Source: Ectocarpus siliculosus
Lineage: Eukaryota; Sar; Phaeophyceae; Ectocarpales; Ectocarpaceae
Length of the DNA stretch: 64,000 nucleotides
Reading direction: 5' to 3'
NCBI GenBank assembly: GCA_000310025.1
Contig: FN648340.1
Location: forward strand, 67,135 to 131,134
In this document: positions 1-12,088 of the stretch, in pieces
Position numbering within the stretch: the stretch's first letter is position 1
How the letters are laid out: every line of letters begins with the position of its first letter
Program-made: the position numbers and the translations under genes
Notes under the pieces: generated by a model
Database searches by the model: none
Seen by the model: only the letters and a program-made list of their open reading frames with translations
What the model was told of the DNA's origin: nothing

Positions 1-230
1 TGGTGCTTTTGTTTTATGGGGCCCGGGGTTTTTCGGAGGCATGGAACAAAAACATGGGGGCATGATTCTGGGGGTTTTTTTTTTCCGATTCTGTCCCCTG
101 CAGGTGTAGGGCACCCTTGGGAGGCTTGTATTTTTTTTCGTCCTCCTGTTTTTGCAGACGGACTGAAAAAGTGGCAGGTCAAGAGAGGTGGGGGGGGGGG
201 GTGCACGGTGCCCCCAAGCAGAGCACACAC

Positions 231-3200
231 CTGCTCCTCCCAAAGCTCGTGTCGCCTTGCGATCTCCTCGAGACAGGCGAAGATCAGCCGGGCTCCCAGA
301 GAGGTCCCCACCAGGGTGACAGGGCGGCACCCCTGACAGAGAGCCGGTGGCCAAACGAGTTCGTGGACAACAAAAAACGGGCAAAACATTTCGTCAGACG
401 GACAGTCTCAGAAAACACCTACGACAAACCTAGCCAAGCATTGACGTTACTCGATCTAATGTGGTCATCCGTTACTCGTGCTGTTGTCGTTTCTGGCGTC
501 ACGTGTTTTTTGCTGTTGATTGGGGGTATTCCAGACGTACACTTCAATCGTTCGAACGATCATTGACGGCAAATCAGCTTTCGCTCCAACTTTCGGTCGG
601 CCATCGAAATGCAGTCATTCCAACATACAAATGATATCATCGGACGCTCAGGTCATGTGACAACGCAAGAGATGCATGGACAGAACGACGTACAGGAGTA
701 CAGTACATCGAGGAGGAACCATCGCTTGGACGAGTTATCCCGCAGTTTATCGGCAAGAGATACAGATGCGGCGCGATTCCAAACGCGCCTCTTTCCTTCG
801 ATAAAAAGAGGTGAAGAAAAGGGGGATTGTTCTCGACAGACGTGGCCGAGAAGTGAGTGACCACTGTTAAAAGGCAATCTCCACCACAGCAGCTAGTCAA
901 GTGTAAGTGCGCTTCAAGAGGGAAAACATGCGCAGCTCATAGCGCACGTGACTCGATTCGACAGAACAGCAAGTAAACTCCCCTCGTTGACAGCGAAGGA
1001 AAAAAAACACAAGTTTCTTCTCAAAACCGCGACAGTGAGGTTTCGGAGCATGGCGTAGGATGGACTACATTGGGCGTTCAGACAGCCATATTGCATGTAT
1101 TTTAAGTGTGATATACCAGAGCCCATACAATGTGTCGTGGTCCTGGGGGCCCCGCACACGAGACAGTATTTAATTACTACCTACGGCCTGGCGTGCATCC
1201 TCTGTGGATCTGACCTGCTCCCTGTTAAGCAGCGCGTCGGCCAGAATCTTTCCCGCGACGTCCGCCCGCTCCCTCCCGATGGTCCAATCAGCGTCGATCA
1301 TGCTTGAGAGCGAAATCTGGCGAGACAAAGTTTTCCGGGGACATATCGTGTAACTTGTTGTCATTGTAGTTGTTCCAGCTTTGGGCTCATCAAAAGATAT
1401 CTATGTAGCCACGATATACGATATACGTGCTTGAGAGGGGAGCTTCGGTCGCCGAATGTTGGTAGCGATTGTGCAGGGACAGCAGCGCCATCGTAATACA
1501 GCGTGAAGCAGCAAGAAAAAACGTCCGGAAAAAAAGCAGGCCGTGCCAGGTTCACGTAAAAAAGGCATTCAATCAAGACACCAAGCGCGCTTGGAGGGCC
1601 GCAGCTGAAAAAAATGTGCGTGATCAGCAACGACGGCCAAAAAACTAAAAAAACGACAAAAAAAATGAGGACGACTGTTGCGTTCAAGGATCACTCACCA
1701 GTGCCAACGGCCAGGCTAGTGACGTCATGATCGCCGCCAGAGTGGTGTACTTGAGAGTCTCCTGCATGGCGCTCTGGCTCAAGCTCTTGATTATCGTCTG
1801 CGCCATAGGTAGAGTGCACAGTCGCCCCGGGGGGGTTAGAAACGCTTGTATTCCGACCCAAGAGATTCGAGAACGTTTTGGTCAAAATCGTGAGACAAAT
1901 TGATCTCTCTTAAGAACTTGGGAGTTACTAAATTCAGACATATAAAAGAGCTATCTAAGCACTTGACCACGACAAGAGGTGCTCGGATAAGATTCCTGTA
2001 CTAAACCCACTAATTGTCGCTGTTGGTTTATTCATCCCAGAGTAAACAAGAAAACAAAACCTCGGGAAAAGCGAAGAATTTACTTCTCGTTGAGTGTTGG
2101 CGTGTACAGCGGTACTAAATTTTTCCTCAAAAAAGGAGATAAATTTGGTTTTATCTCACTAATTGAACTCGTTTTTCCTTTGAAATGCGGCAACGCGGCC
2201 CCCCGACAAACGCCGACCCAACGCACTGACCGGACGAGAATCGGCAAAAAAAGACGAGGAGAACCCTACCGCCGACCGAACGACGACCGATCATCCTCCT
2301 AGACATTGCGGTTGAAAGCGTTCGCATCGAACGGGTCGCTTTCAGGGTGCAAGGGTAGCAGTAGCACCTCAATTGCACGAATAGTCAGCGGGTATCTCTT
2401 CGTCCCAGCCAAAGGTTTGTTATGGCATGTAGCTGGTGCCTAGTCAGTACGTTGCTTACCTCTACGCTCTTGCCCAGGGTAACGAGCCAGTCGCTCTCCC
2501 AGCGTAGCACGTACTGGTCGGTGTGCGGCAGCTTGTCCTGAGTTGGTCACACGGCAAGAGGCAACCAAGCACGGCAAAAGGTAAGCAAGCAAGACACTTT
2601 TGCCTATTACAACAGGCAGCAGAATAGCGAACACGATAGGGATGGAATTTGTAAACATACCAATCACACTTGGTCTTGCCGCTCCTGCTTCCCCAAAGGG
2701 AAAGTACAGCAGCTCACAGCACGACGGTGAAGAACGTTCTCAGAATCTTCTCCCGCGAGACAGGGCGGACACTCGATTTCGGTCCAAAAAACTTCACACC
2801 ATGTTGCTGCTGCCAATCTCCGAAGCGGCAAACAAGGCCCAACCCTAGACCTTCCACGTACAAACCAGCACAGCACCGCACACGCTGTCCTGCCAAAGGC
2901 CTCGGCAACTACGTAAATGACCCTGTTGCAGACCAGCCAGCTAGTTCCTGGTTCCGCACCTGCCAGAACCAAACCCGGTGCTTCAACAAATCCTTGTCCT
3001 CCTTTTCAGGGTCCCCCTTGTCCCCCCCTTCCCCCCCCCCCGCACCCTCGGCGGCGCCGCCGATGCCGTCAGCCTCAACAAAAATCTGGATCTCGTCCGA
3101 CTCCTCCTCCACCTCCTTGCTTGCAGCAGCAGCAGCCCCTACCTCCGCCGCCAACGACATACTCCCTACCCCCCCCCGAAGAGCTTCGACCTGTCCGTCG

Positions 3201-6200
3201 GGACCCCGGTCCCAGTCCCGCAAGAGACCATCGCCGCCACCGCTTCCGGTGTCCAATCCGCTGTTGCCCCCTGAATCCCGGGGCTCGGCGGTGGGGTGCG
3301 GCGGTACTCCTGCGGCGGCTGCTGCTGCGGGCGCGACTGCGGCGGCGGTGGGCGCCACGGTGCCCGCCGCTCCGGGGACCGTGAAAGGATTGCCGTCCGA
3401 TGGCGAGGGGACTTCGGGGCTCGGACCTCTTCCTGCTGGAGTACTGGAGGCGTTTGTGGCGGCCGGGGATGGCATCCGATCATCCCCTCCGTGACGGGAG
3501 GCTGAGGTCGTCGCCGCAGGTTTCCGCCCAGAGGCGTTCCTTGCGGTAGGGGATGGTCTCCGGTTGTCCCCGGGGTTTGTAGAAGAAAGGGTCGTTCCGG
3601 CGTTTCTGGCAGGCTCCTCCTTGGCGAGCTTGGCTTCTTCCACAGCCCTGGCCTGCTTTGTCCCCGAATGCCGAGAACGCCGTCCAACAATATAATCAGC
3701 GCGTGTCACCAAAAGCAAAAATTGAAGTGCTAATTTTAAGATACTGGTATAATAGCTATTGACGCCCGCGATGCAGCCGGCGAGCGTAAAAAAAAAACTT
3801 TGGGGCGAAAGAAGCACACAACGGCTGATGTTTACCGCGGGAGTTGCAGGGAACCCACCCCTACCCCCACCCCCGCTGCGGCAAGCACTGGACCTGCCTC
3901 CGCCCAGCGGCGGTGGATTGATTGGTTGATTGATTCTCTGCACCGGCAGGAGCCCCGAGTCGGTCTCTGGGCAAAGCCCGCGAGGCTGTTTACTGTTTAA
4001 ATTACCAGGGGGTGTCAGGTGAGCTCCGTTATAGGTACAGTAGTGAGCCAAGAACCCAAGTGACTCGAACGGATTTGTGTTGTATTGTCCACAATCACCG
4101 CCACGAGAGAGAGAGAGAGGGTGTGGACGACACACGGAGCAACAAGGGGATTCGACGTATCGAAATCTCCAGTATCACATACCCCCGTCCAAGAAGAGGC
4201 CCCGCAGATCGGTACCACGACCGGGTGTGCATACACCAAACAGCTATTCTAGCGGCAGTTGTGAAGGGTAGCACATCCCCCTGGACACTTTTCAAGCACC
4301 GATCGATTTCTCTTCAGCAAAAACACGGGCAGTGCCGAAAGTTGGTACTACCTCATCAACAGCTTTCCTAAATACATGTCATTTGATGTTGGCATCCTCT
4401 TTGCAGTAGAGAAAATCGAGCTTCAAAAGTCGGTCCTGGGGGTGTGGTATCGTAGGCAACATGCGGTAGGTAGGTACCCTACGACCGACCTTGGCCTTCT
4501 CCGTCTCCTGCTTCTCCTTCGTCAACACGGCCTCCATCAGCTGCTCGATAGCCGCCGCATCCCTCGCCAGGTCTTCCTGCGAGACCCCTTCCACTCTGCG
4601 GCCCTCCGCACGTGCCAGAGCCTCCCTCGTGGGAGGATCCCTGGGGTCAGCCCCGTACCTTCACCACCCACGAATGATGGAGGCGTTAATCACGCGAGGG
4701 GGAACACACAGCAGTCACAGCAGTAACGTTATTCTGCACGTAGGCATGAACTGCGCTGGGGGGACCACACAGCAGTTACTGTGACAATATTCTCAACTCC
4801 TGCCACGCACACGTCGCGAGGAGGACCATGCTCCGCCGCGGCAAGGACGTCAACTCCAAGGACTGCTCCCGATGGGGGCCACGCGGACGTCGCTCAAGAG
4901 CCCTGATTGATAGGTCAAGGGGAGAAATTTACACGCTATTGACACCGACGGAGAAACAGCCCACCAAAAAAGCACAGCGCGGCGGCACCGTGGAATCGTG
5001 AGGTGACACCCCTTTGTTCAACCCACCCAACATACCGAAAAGGCGGAGAGATAGCACCCCCCCCTAGACCGACTTTCGAATATCGATTGCTCCACGACCA
5101 AGATTGTCTGTACCGTACCGTATACCGTACCGTGGTATTCCGTAACAGTCGGAGAGATGCCACCCCCCCTAGACCGATTTTCCAATATCGATTGCTCCAC
5201 AACCAAGTGGGTGCGGGAAGAGCCCCGTACGTCTACCGAAAGCCACTCGACCAGATGTTTCAAAATCCACCATTTTTGTTGTCGGTACAGTACAAGCTTT
5301 CGGTAGTGGAGCAATCGAGCTTCGAAAATCGGTCTAGCGGGGGTGCCATCTCTCCGTCGCTCACGGTCAACGTCTGAGGACTGAACGGAGGCCAGGGCTA
5401 CGGAAAGAGCTTTTGCAGTGACCAGGAACAAAAAGCAACGAACAGCAGGGGGGTAGCGACGCTTGCTGCAGGTCTTGCTTGGGATGAAAGAGGTGCGGCA
5501 CTGATATCGTCGTTGCCTTCTCTTCCCACCTGTCGTGGAGGGCCTTGCAAAGCTTCGACTCCTTGCCGTCGTAGGCTACCAGGATGTCTTCCACATCACC
5601 CACCTTTGAAAAGAAAAGAGAGAAGACAAGGCGTGCAAGACGTCTTTGTTTACCGTCATGGCCGAAACAGTTTTTTAAGTTCTTGGTACACATGTATACC
5701 CAGGAGAACGAGATGCAGGTTATGTATCGCTGCCGTATGACAGAAGATGCAGACGCACGCCTAGTGGAAGAAGAGACTAGAAGGCACTTAAGCTGGCGTC
5801 CAGTTCCTCTCTGAGCAGTGCGACTAGTATTGACTCTCAGGTTTGCTCTCATGATATGCATACGCAGCAGCTTGCATTCAACCTGCTTCCTCTATCTGCT
5901 GGTACTAACAGAAGCCAAAGTCGAGGACAAATAGAGAGCGGGGGGGTCGTGCTGTCACCAATCCGACCGCCCTCTCCAAAAATGAAGTCCAGGAAAAACG
6001 ATCCTGCAAACCACAACGTGGGAACAGTATTCTAGCTTGAGAAAATCTACTCGAAAAAACCCAAATCTACAGCAGGCTTCTAGCTCGAGAAACAATAAAA
6101 AAACACCCTGAGTATTCCGACATGGAGCCCGTGGTTCTCCAGCAGTGTCGAAGAGCGTTCGAAGAGCATTCGGCACACCTTGGCCCTGTTGTGGACGTAG

Positions 6201-7732
6201 TAGAAGCGGCGCAATCGCTCCTTCGCGGAAACGTCCGAGCCCCGTGGCTCCACGCCCCACCCCCTCTGCAGATCCGCTTTATCCTTGAGAACGCCGGGGA
6301 CGCAGATCGACACGCACATCTCCTCGCCCACCGATGTCTCAGACTCGAACTCAAACTCCTGTTGTTTGTGTTTTACGGGTTGTTCGGCGTACACATGGGA
6401 GTTACCGTGCACAGCTAGCACACACGTGCGGGGAGATTTTTTACCTTGGTGGTAATAACGGGACTTTTCCTGCTAAACGACTTTTTCTTCTTGGAGGGGA
6501 TAGATGGCGAAAGAGCGCGGCTCAAAGAGCGGCGGGAAAAGTCACGATCCGTGTTGATTCCCCATGATGCAAGCAAGCTGGTGTAGGAGCCCGCGGTTGG
6601 TGGAGGCTCGCTTTTCCCGGACATCGAAAAGCTTGGGTTCGTGTCCTGACTCGGTGAGACTGTCCGCACAAGCGTCGTGTACGCAACCTGCTCCAAGCCG
6701 GCCGACTGCCGAAGTTGGGCGAGCCCACAGCAAGCCACAGGTAACGCGAGTGAAACGGCAACAACCTTCGCACACCCAAATGCCAGTAGCAGTGCAAAAA
6801 TACGCTGAGCACGGCACCTCTAACGCGATCGCTACACTCTCGCCGCGTGCGACAGTAACACCAGTCCAAAAAAAACTCCGCTCTCTCCCGCCACACGCCG
6901 AATGTAGCAAGCTACTACGAAGCACTCGGCAGCTACTGCAAGAAGTTGATATAGCGTCGAAAAAAATATCAAAATCGAAAAACTTGAGCACCACTTGCGT
7001 CAAGAACCCCCCCGCAGAAAAACCTACTGCCTTTTCGGCTAAAATTACAATAGAGGTTCGGGCACTATTTAACTGCTGCACGAGTCAGTCGGTCGGCACC
7101 TTGACACCCTTGGTTCTCCTGTCCATCTTGTACCCCACCAGCCCCGCCCCACCGGCCCCAAACAGCGTCGCCATCCAGGCCGTCGTGGCGAAGCCGCTGA
7201 GGGTAGCCGCCGCGGTGGCGCCGATGACGGACGAGCTCGCCGCTATCCCCGCGGCGAGCGCGGGGGCCGCCAGACCGCCCGTGACCGCGAGCAGGGTACC
7301 CCCCCCTATCATGGCGGCGCCAATCTTGAACCCCCGCCAGCGGTCGGTGCGTAGCTCACGCTCCCGATCCCTGGCGACTCGCTCGTAGACCTTCCTCGCG
7401 AGCGTGCTCTCGACCTCGGAGACACGCGGGTGCCACCGGACTTGCATCGCGTCGCAGACCCTTCGGAAGGTTACCCTGCGGGGTTTTGCATCGGTAGGGC
7501 CGAGAGTGAGAGGAGGAATGGGGGAGATGCAGTGATGAAGGCTGCCCTGAAAGGGCGGAGGAGATGGGGCGATGAAAGATGGGAGAGCGGTAAACCGTCC
7601 ACACGGCTGGGTCAAGGGACGGGTGAAAGTAAACACCGTAGTATAGGATGCATAAGGCATCAAATCCCTTGGGGCCGAATCTTCGATTATTCGGTAGAAC
7701 AAGAGTCGGCGACCACATAACCGTCTCTCTCG

Positions 7733-7766
<34 letters not shown>

Positions 7767-10241
7767 TCCAACCGCGTATCGGTTGATTTCGAAATCCTCT
7801 TCGTCGTGGAGTAATCGAGCCTTGAAAATCGGTCCAGGGGGATCGGCATCTTACGCAGCAACCTACGGTGGGAGTTTCACTTAGTTAGATACGTAAAACC
7901 GACGCGGCTTTGCAAGCCCTGGCAGGCGTGGTCGAGAGAGGCAAGGACGAGGACGAGGGAACCCCACAGATAGGAAAGCCTGTCAAGCTCGACGGACACT
8001 CCCAACGCTTCAAGACCCCATCCTCCAGGGGCACCGCAGCCGGCACGTCACCCATCTCTCCACAAGCTCCCAGGGGCACGGCAGGCGCGGTGCCTGGGGG
8101 TACGTACGAACGTACATACGTACGTGCCCGCATGCCCCCCCCCCTCTCCCCAAGAATGAAATTAGTATATGAAACATCAGTGGCGCCTTTCATCCGAAGC
8201 AAAAAATATACTTTATAAAAGTGGGGCAAACTCACCTCGTTCTCGCATCGTAGCCACACCGCAGCGCCACAATCACCATGAGGTCCCTCAGTACCGCCGA
8301 TCGCGGCTCTCCCAAGGGCGGGAGGCATACGCGAAACGGCTCCACCCTTTCCTCCCATGCCGCCTTTGAGTCCGCGGGCCGCGGCAGCCCCCGGCGGGAT
8401 CGCTCTGTGATTGGGTAGAACCCCTCCGCGAGGTCCTTGTCAAGGCCCAGAAGCTGAGGGGCAGCGCGGATTGGGGTTGTGGTTAGTCGGGGGGGGAGAT
8501 GGAGAACGGGAGAGGGTAGATGCAAGAGGAGTTGGCTGCGTTTGTAAGGCATGCAAAACATGAGTACGCCCCCCCCCTCCGGATACATCTTCAAAATACA
8601 ACTGTGGGTACCTTGGGGCGTGGAAGACAGAACGTTCCGGGCTCCCCTTGGGTACTTTCAGTGTTACTGTTCGGTCCCTTGTAGCAGTACCTATGGCTGA
8701 CGATGTCTACACCAACCTACAGCTGTACACGGTACACGTACCTGCAAGATGTCTTCGAGGAGAGTCAGGCTCCAAAGCCCGTCCGCTAGGTCATCGGCCG
8801 GTAAGGACACCTTGAGCGTTTCGAATGGTGGGGCATCGGCACCGGAACAGCAGTAGAGAGCGAAGGGTCGGCGGCAATCGGAGTAAAATAGGGCAATGAG
8901 AAGGTTGGGACTGAGAGGGTACCGTAGTCGACTTCGTCATCCGATGCAAATGGAGGTTTTGGGAAGAGACCTTAGCCAAGATGCCTTCAGTTTGAGAGGC
9001 ATGACACCCGTGAAGCAGGCGAGAAGTGACTGCAAGCGACACGTCGTCAGAGAGATGACAACTATCTACGACGACGATGACAGCGCAGTGTGCTGCATGC
9101 TGGCAGTCTTGAATTCGAAAGCAACAGAGAGGAGAGGAAGGGGATGTGATGCGTTGGATTTCATATGGCCCATGGCCCCGTGCAACAGAATGGTGAAGTT
9201 CACTAACGCGAGCGGCAGGACAAAGCCCACAACAAACAAACGTCGATCAAATGTGCACACACATACGCGGGGTACGCTTGCATAGGTGAAGCCGGTACAA
9301 GGCATGATGAACCTTCACGTACACCGGCGCATGTTGCGTAGAGACCAACACACACGTGTTCTTACACGCTCATCCTCCCCCTACGCTTACCAAGGCCCCG
9401 AGGCCCAGACGTCAAAGCAATCTTACCTACCGAAAAGGTGCGAGTGATCACACAACACAACCCGAAGACCGACTGCTGTCAAAGGTCGATTGCTCCATCT
9501 TGAGAAGCACGATTAACACTAGACCACAAGTCTGGTGATGCAGTGGTCATCGTGGTCCTCAACACTCACACTCACAGCAGCCAAGAGGGTTGTCTTTCCT
9601 TGCACGCACTGACCGATTTCTCGTGCCCTCTAGGATGTGGGGCATTCGGGCTTTGGATTTCAGCGACCGATTGCACTTACGTTGCACAACTTTGGATGAC
9701 ATTGGGAGCGGAGTAATTACACACAAAGGCAATCAGAACATCAGAACTCAGAACTGCAGCTCGTTGGTCTGCGGCGTGATTTCTAAACCATGTTCTCAAA
9801 ATACAGCTGTCATGATGAGCTATCATCTACGGAAACCTTCACGCATAACACGACCAGCAAAAACTGAGGAACCGAAGCCATACGCCGACAACAGGTGTAC
9901 CGCTGCTAGGCTGCTGTGACCATCAGCTCCGGAGCAACCACACTCTTCTTCCTGGAAAAAGGTTTGAAAACGATGGGCAAATCATAATTATCTCGCGCAG
10001 CAGGACCAAATATTCCGTCAAGCACCCACCGCCACAAGACCAGCGAGGCTCTTCTTCTCCGACAGAGACAGCCCCTTCAGAAGTTCCGATGGACACGACC
10101 AAGCCATCAGTATTGAAGTGGAGTAATCGTGCTGCGTGGCTGTCTCTTGCTTGAGCAGGGAGGTCGAGTCGACCTTCGTACCACCGGCGGGGGGCTCACA
10201 GAGTCCAACACGAAGATACCAGCACTTCCTTTGCGGGACCC
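231..10241 (-). CDS. TMCO4-like DUF726 alpha/beta-hydrolase membrane protein (3' and 5' partial)
   Basis: Twelve exons were joined, all phase-compatible: 10241-10030, 8810-8742, 8453-8236, 7475-7100, 6358-6179, 5603-5530, 4640-4490, 3652-2960, 2537-2460, 1797-1699, 1316-1215 and 332-231. The family signature is clear: GYDARTR in exon 3; a double hydrophobic hairpin from AAMIGGGTLLAVTGG to GLVGYKMDRR in exon 4; DQYVLRWESDWL in exon 9; QETLKYTTLAA in exon 10; MIDADW in exon 11; and the nucleophile elbow GTSLGAR with Ser in exon 12. DUF726/TMCO4 proteins are endomembrane alpha/beta hydrolases of unknown substrate. The C-terminal part of the hydrolase lies beyond base 1, and the first exon and start codon were not found; the acceptor at 10241 is weak. 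Unusually, about 350 residues (exons 5-8) sit between the hairpin and the DQYVLRWE block, where animal homologues have roughly ten. They include FYYVHNRAKVGDVEDIL, a charged helix and a 231-aa Pro/Ser/Ala-rich exon. Family assignment is firm; the outer exons are less so. Confidence 0.9.
4413..4465 (+). repeat. Foldback-family repeat, diverged copy
   Basis: A diverged copy of the ATCGAGCTTCAAAAGTCGGT core followed by a G-run and a TATCGTAGGC tail. It lies just 3' of the exon ending at 4490, inside the next DUF726-gene intron. Confidence 0.5.
4802..4965 (+). pseudogene. Decayed ankyrin-repeat fragment, antisense in an intron
   Basis: This stretch aligns by eye with 46098-46280 of the ankyrin gene in this window. 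Shared words in the same order include CACACGTCG, ACCATGCTCCGCC, GGCCACG, TTGATAG, TTGACACCGA and AGAAACAGCCC. An in-block deletion of about 35 bases, frame shifts and a stop destroy the reading frame. It lies on the plus strand inside the intron between the 5530-5603 and 4490-4640 exons of the minus-strand DUF726 gene. The segment falls within a single exon of the intact gene, so an RNA or a DNA route cannot be told apart. Confidence 0.75.
5042..5362. repeat. Cluster of three foldback-family repeats
   Basis: Three copies of a unit of about 55 bp. Two are direct on the minus strand (5042-5100 and 5146-5200) and one is inverted (5297-5362). The plus-sense unit runs TGGAGCAATCGA, CTTCGAAAATCGGTCTAG, a G-run, then GCCATCTCTCCG. 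The opposed copies can pair into a long hairpin. They sit in an intron of the DUF726 gene, between the ankyrin fragment and the 5530-5603 exon. Confidence 0.8.
7735..7763. repeat. (GA)n microsatellite
   Basis: About 14 uninterrupted GA dinucleotides in the 760-bp intron between the 8236-8453 and 7100-7475 exons of the DUF726 gene. Confidence 0.95.
7803..7860 (+). repeat. Foldback-family repeat copy
   Basis: A single copy of the same unit as at 5297-5362, reading GGAGTAATCGAGCC, TTGAAAATCGGTCCAG and a G-run, then GGCATCTTACGCAGCAACC. Intronic in the DUF726 gene. Confidence 0.7.
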
Positions 10242-12088
10242 CTGCCAACATGCAAGCAAGAAGCAAGCACAAGCATGCAAGTTAGTTGTACAAAAATCGC
10301 TCCTCCTCCTTTCGTGTGTGTGTGTGCTTCTCTAGTATTATAAGTGCTCCGCTAATGCTATCGGTTCATTGCTAATTTGTCCTGGACTCTTATCTGTAAA
10401 TAGAGATGGCTTGATTGATTCGTTGTGTTTGAAGAATGCGCAGATTGATGCTGCCGGTGATGAGCGGGAGCCTGCGCGCGATGAATCAAACCCATTCATA
10501 AAGAAAGGAAGGATCTAAGCCCGTACATGTAGATAAACCAGCCCTGTTGCGCTAATTTACATTGGCCTGAGAACTTTCTGTGGCACCTTGTATGTTTGAG
10601 GTGAGAAGTTAAAGGACGCGCGCAAGATTCTTACACAGAGTGGCTTTATTTTTGGAGGTGGCAACGCGCGCAAATGAATGCTGTAGGCTGGTCGTGTGTC
10701 GATAGCAAAGCCCATTCCTTACCCTTGCCTGCCGGTTGAATCCCCCAAACAACCTTCACAAAACAATACAAGTAAAACAAATGAAAACACATGCAATTTT
10801 CGGTGGGCAAAGTGCCCGTGGTGGGCAAAGTGCCCGTAGTGCAGACCCCATCATGAACCAACCCTGAACGAACATTTTAATCTCGAGTCCTGTTCACTCA
10901 CTCACACACCCACGCGGTTGGTTGTAGACTCAGAAGGACTGCTATTTACTTCTACTAGTCTAAGGTACCACAGAGGAGTTATCTTTCTGCCTAGCGTAGT
11001 CAAAAACTAGGGTGTGGCGGCCGTCCGCCCATTGGGCGGGACGGGCGCCTGGTGGTGAAATCGCCTCCCGTCCATTAGCGGGATGGCGGCCGGGAGGTAA
11101 AGATGAACGAAAAATAGCAAAATATTCCCACGAGTGGCAACGACCCATCATCGTCGATAGAAGAAGAGCGATAAAACTTCCACCAACGATTTACCTCCAC
11201 GTTATGATTACACGTGCACAATTTGAACTGCTACTGCGGTCGATCACCCACCACCTAGCTAACCAATCAAACAAAAAAATCCACGGGACGCCACCCGTGT
11301 AGAAATAAAAGTCAAGCAAGTCACCCGTCCCCCGAAAGACCTTGGATGAAGCCAGCCGTCATCCAAGGAATGGTTTTCGATTTCCGTCCGGGACGGTTTT
11401 CTCGACCGATTAATATTTCACCCAACAAAACAGAAAGCTTCATGCCACAGCAGCAGTAGTGGTATCGAAGGCCTCGCCTCCCATCCTGCTTGCTCTGTAG
11501 CAGGTAGGGTCGCTGTGTGTCGCGACCATTCCCTATCCACACCTATCTCCTCCCTCTAAATTACCGCGCACCGGGTCTACGAAAGACAAGCAGAAACACA
11601 AAAGTATGTTCCATCTAACGCAGACAGCAAGCAAGCCAAACGAAGCAGTGGAAGGACGTAAAGAAGACGAAGACGATCCAACGAGAGTGGCGACGACAAA
11701 AAAAAAAAAAAACACCAACACCAAGCAAAATTTCGAGCTGTGGACCTTACATGTATGGCATGCTGAGAACACGCCAAAGGTTCTTGCGCTCATTCTAACC
11801 CTAGAAAATGGAGGATAGCGACAAACTGAAACCAACGCTTGCCAACACTACTTTTCGTGCACGCAGCTACGCCAGCGAGGCGTGCTGCATGGAAGGGCCA
11901 GCCAGCAATCTGGTCGTCTTAAATAAGATGCACTACCTGCAGCTATTCACGAATGAATCCCGTTGTACTGCACGGCTAGAGTCACCTCCAAAATATTCGT
12001 TGACCTAAGTTACCGTATGGCAGGCAACATAAAAAATGAACTCTTTCTCAAGTAAGATACACCCACGTCATGGTAAGGCACGCATGCA
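10242..12088. other. No gene recognised; short hairpins
   Basis: This lies between the first recognised exon of the DUF726 gene and the stop codon of the carrier gene, both on the minus strand. The missing 5' exon(s) and promoter of the DUF726 gene should be here, but I could not find a reading frame that earns a call. Two GC-rich inverted repeats stand out: GTCCGCCC/GGGCGGGAC at 11023-11042 and CCTCCCG/CGGGAGG at 11064-11097. A duplicated GTGGGCAAAGTGCCCGT word occurs at about 10803-10838. Confidence 0.6.

Noticed and set aside
1-230. A further DUF726 exon at the left edge.
   Set aside because: The sequence is dominated by homopolymers and no frame matches the expected C-terminal block, so the gene was left open-ended.
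7893-7918. A 26-bp micro-exon in the DUF726 gene that would give ACKAASVL after GYDARTR.
   Set aside because: It breaks the reading phase into the next exon, whereas direct joining of 8236 to 7475 is in phase and fits the family better.
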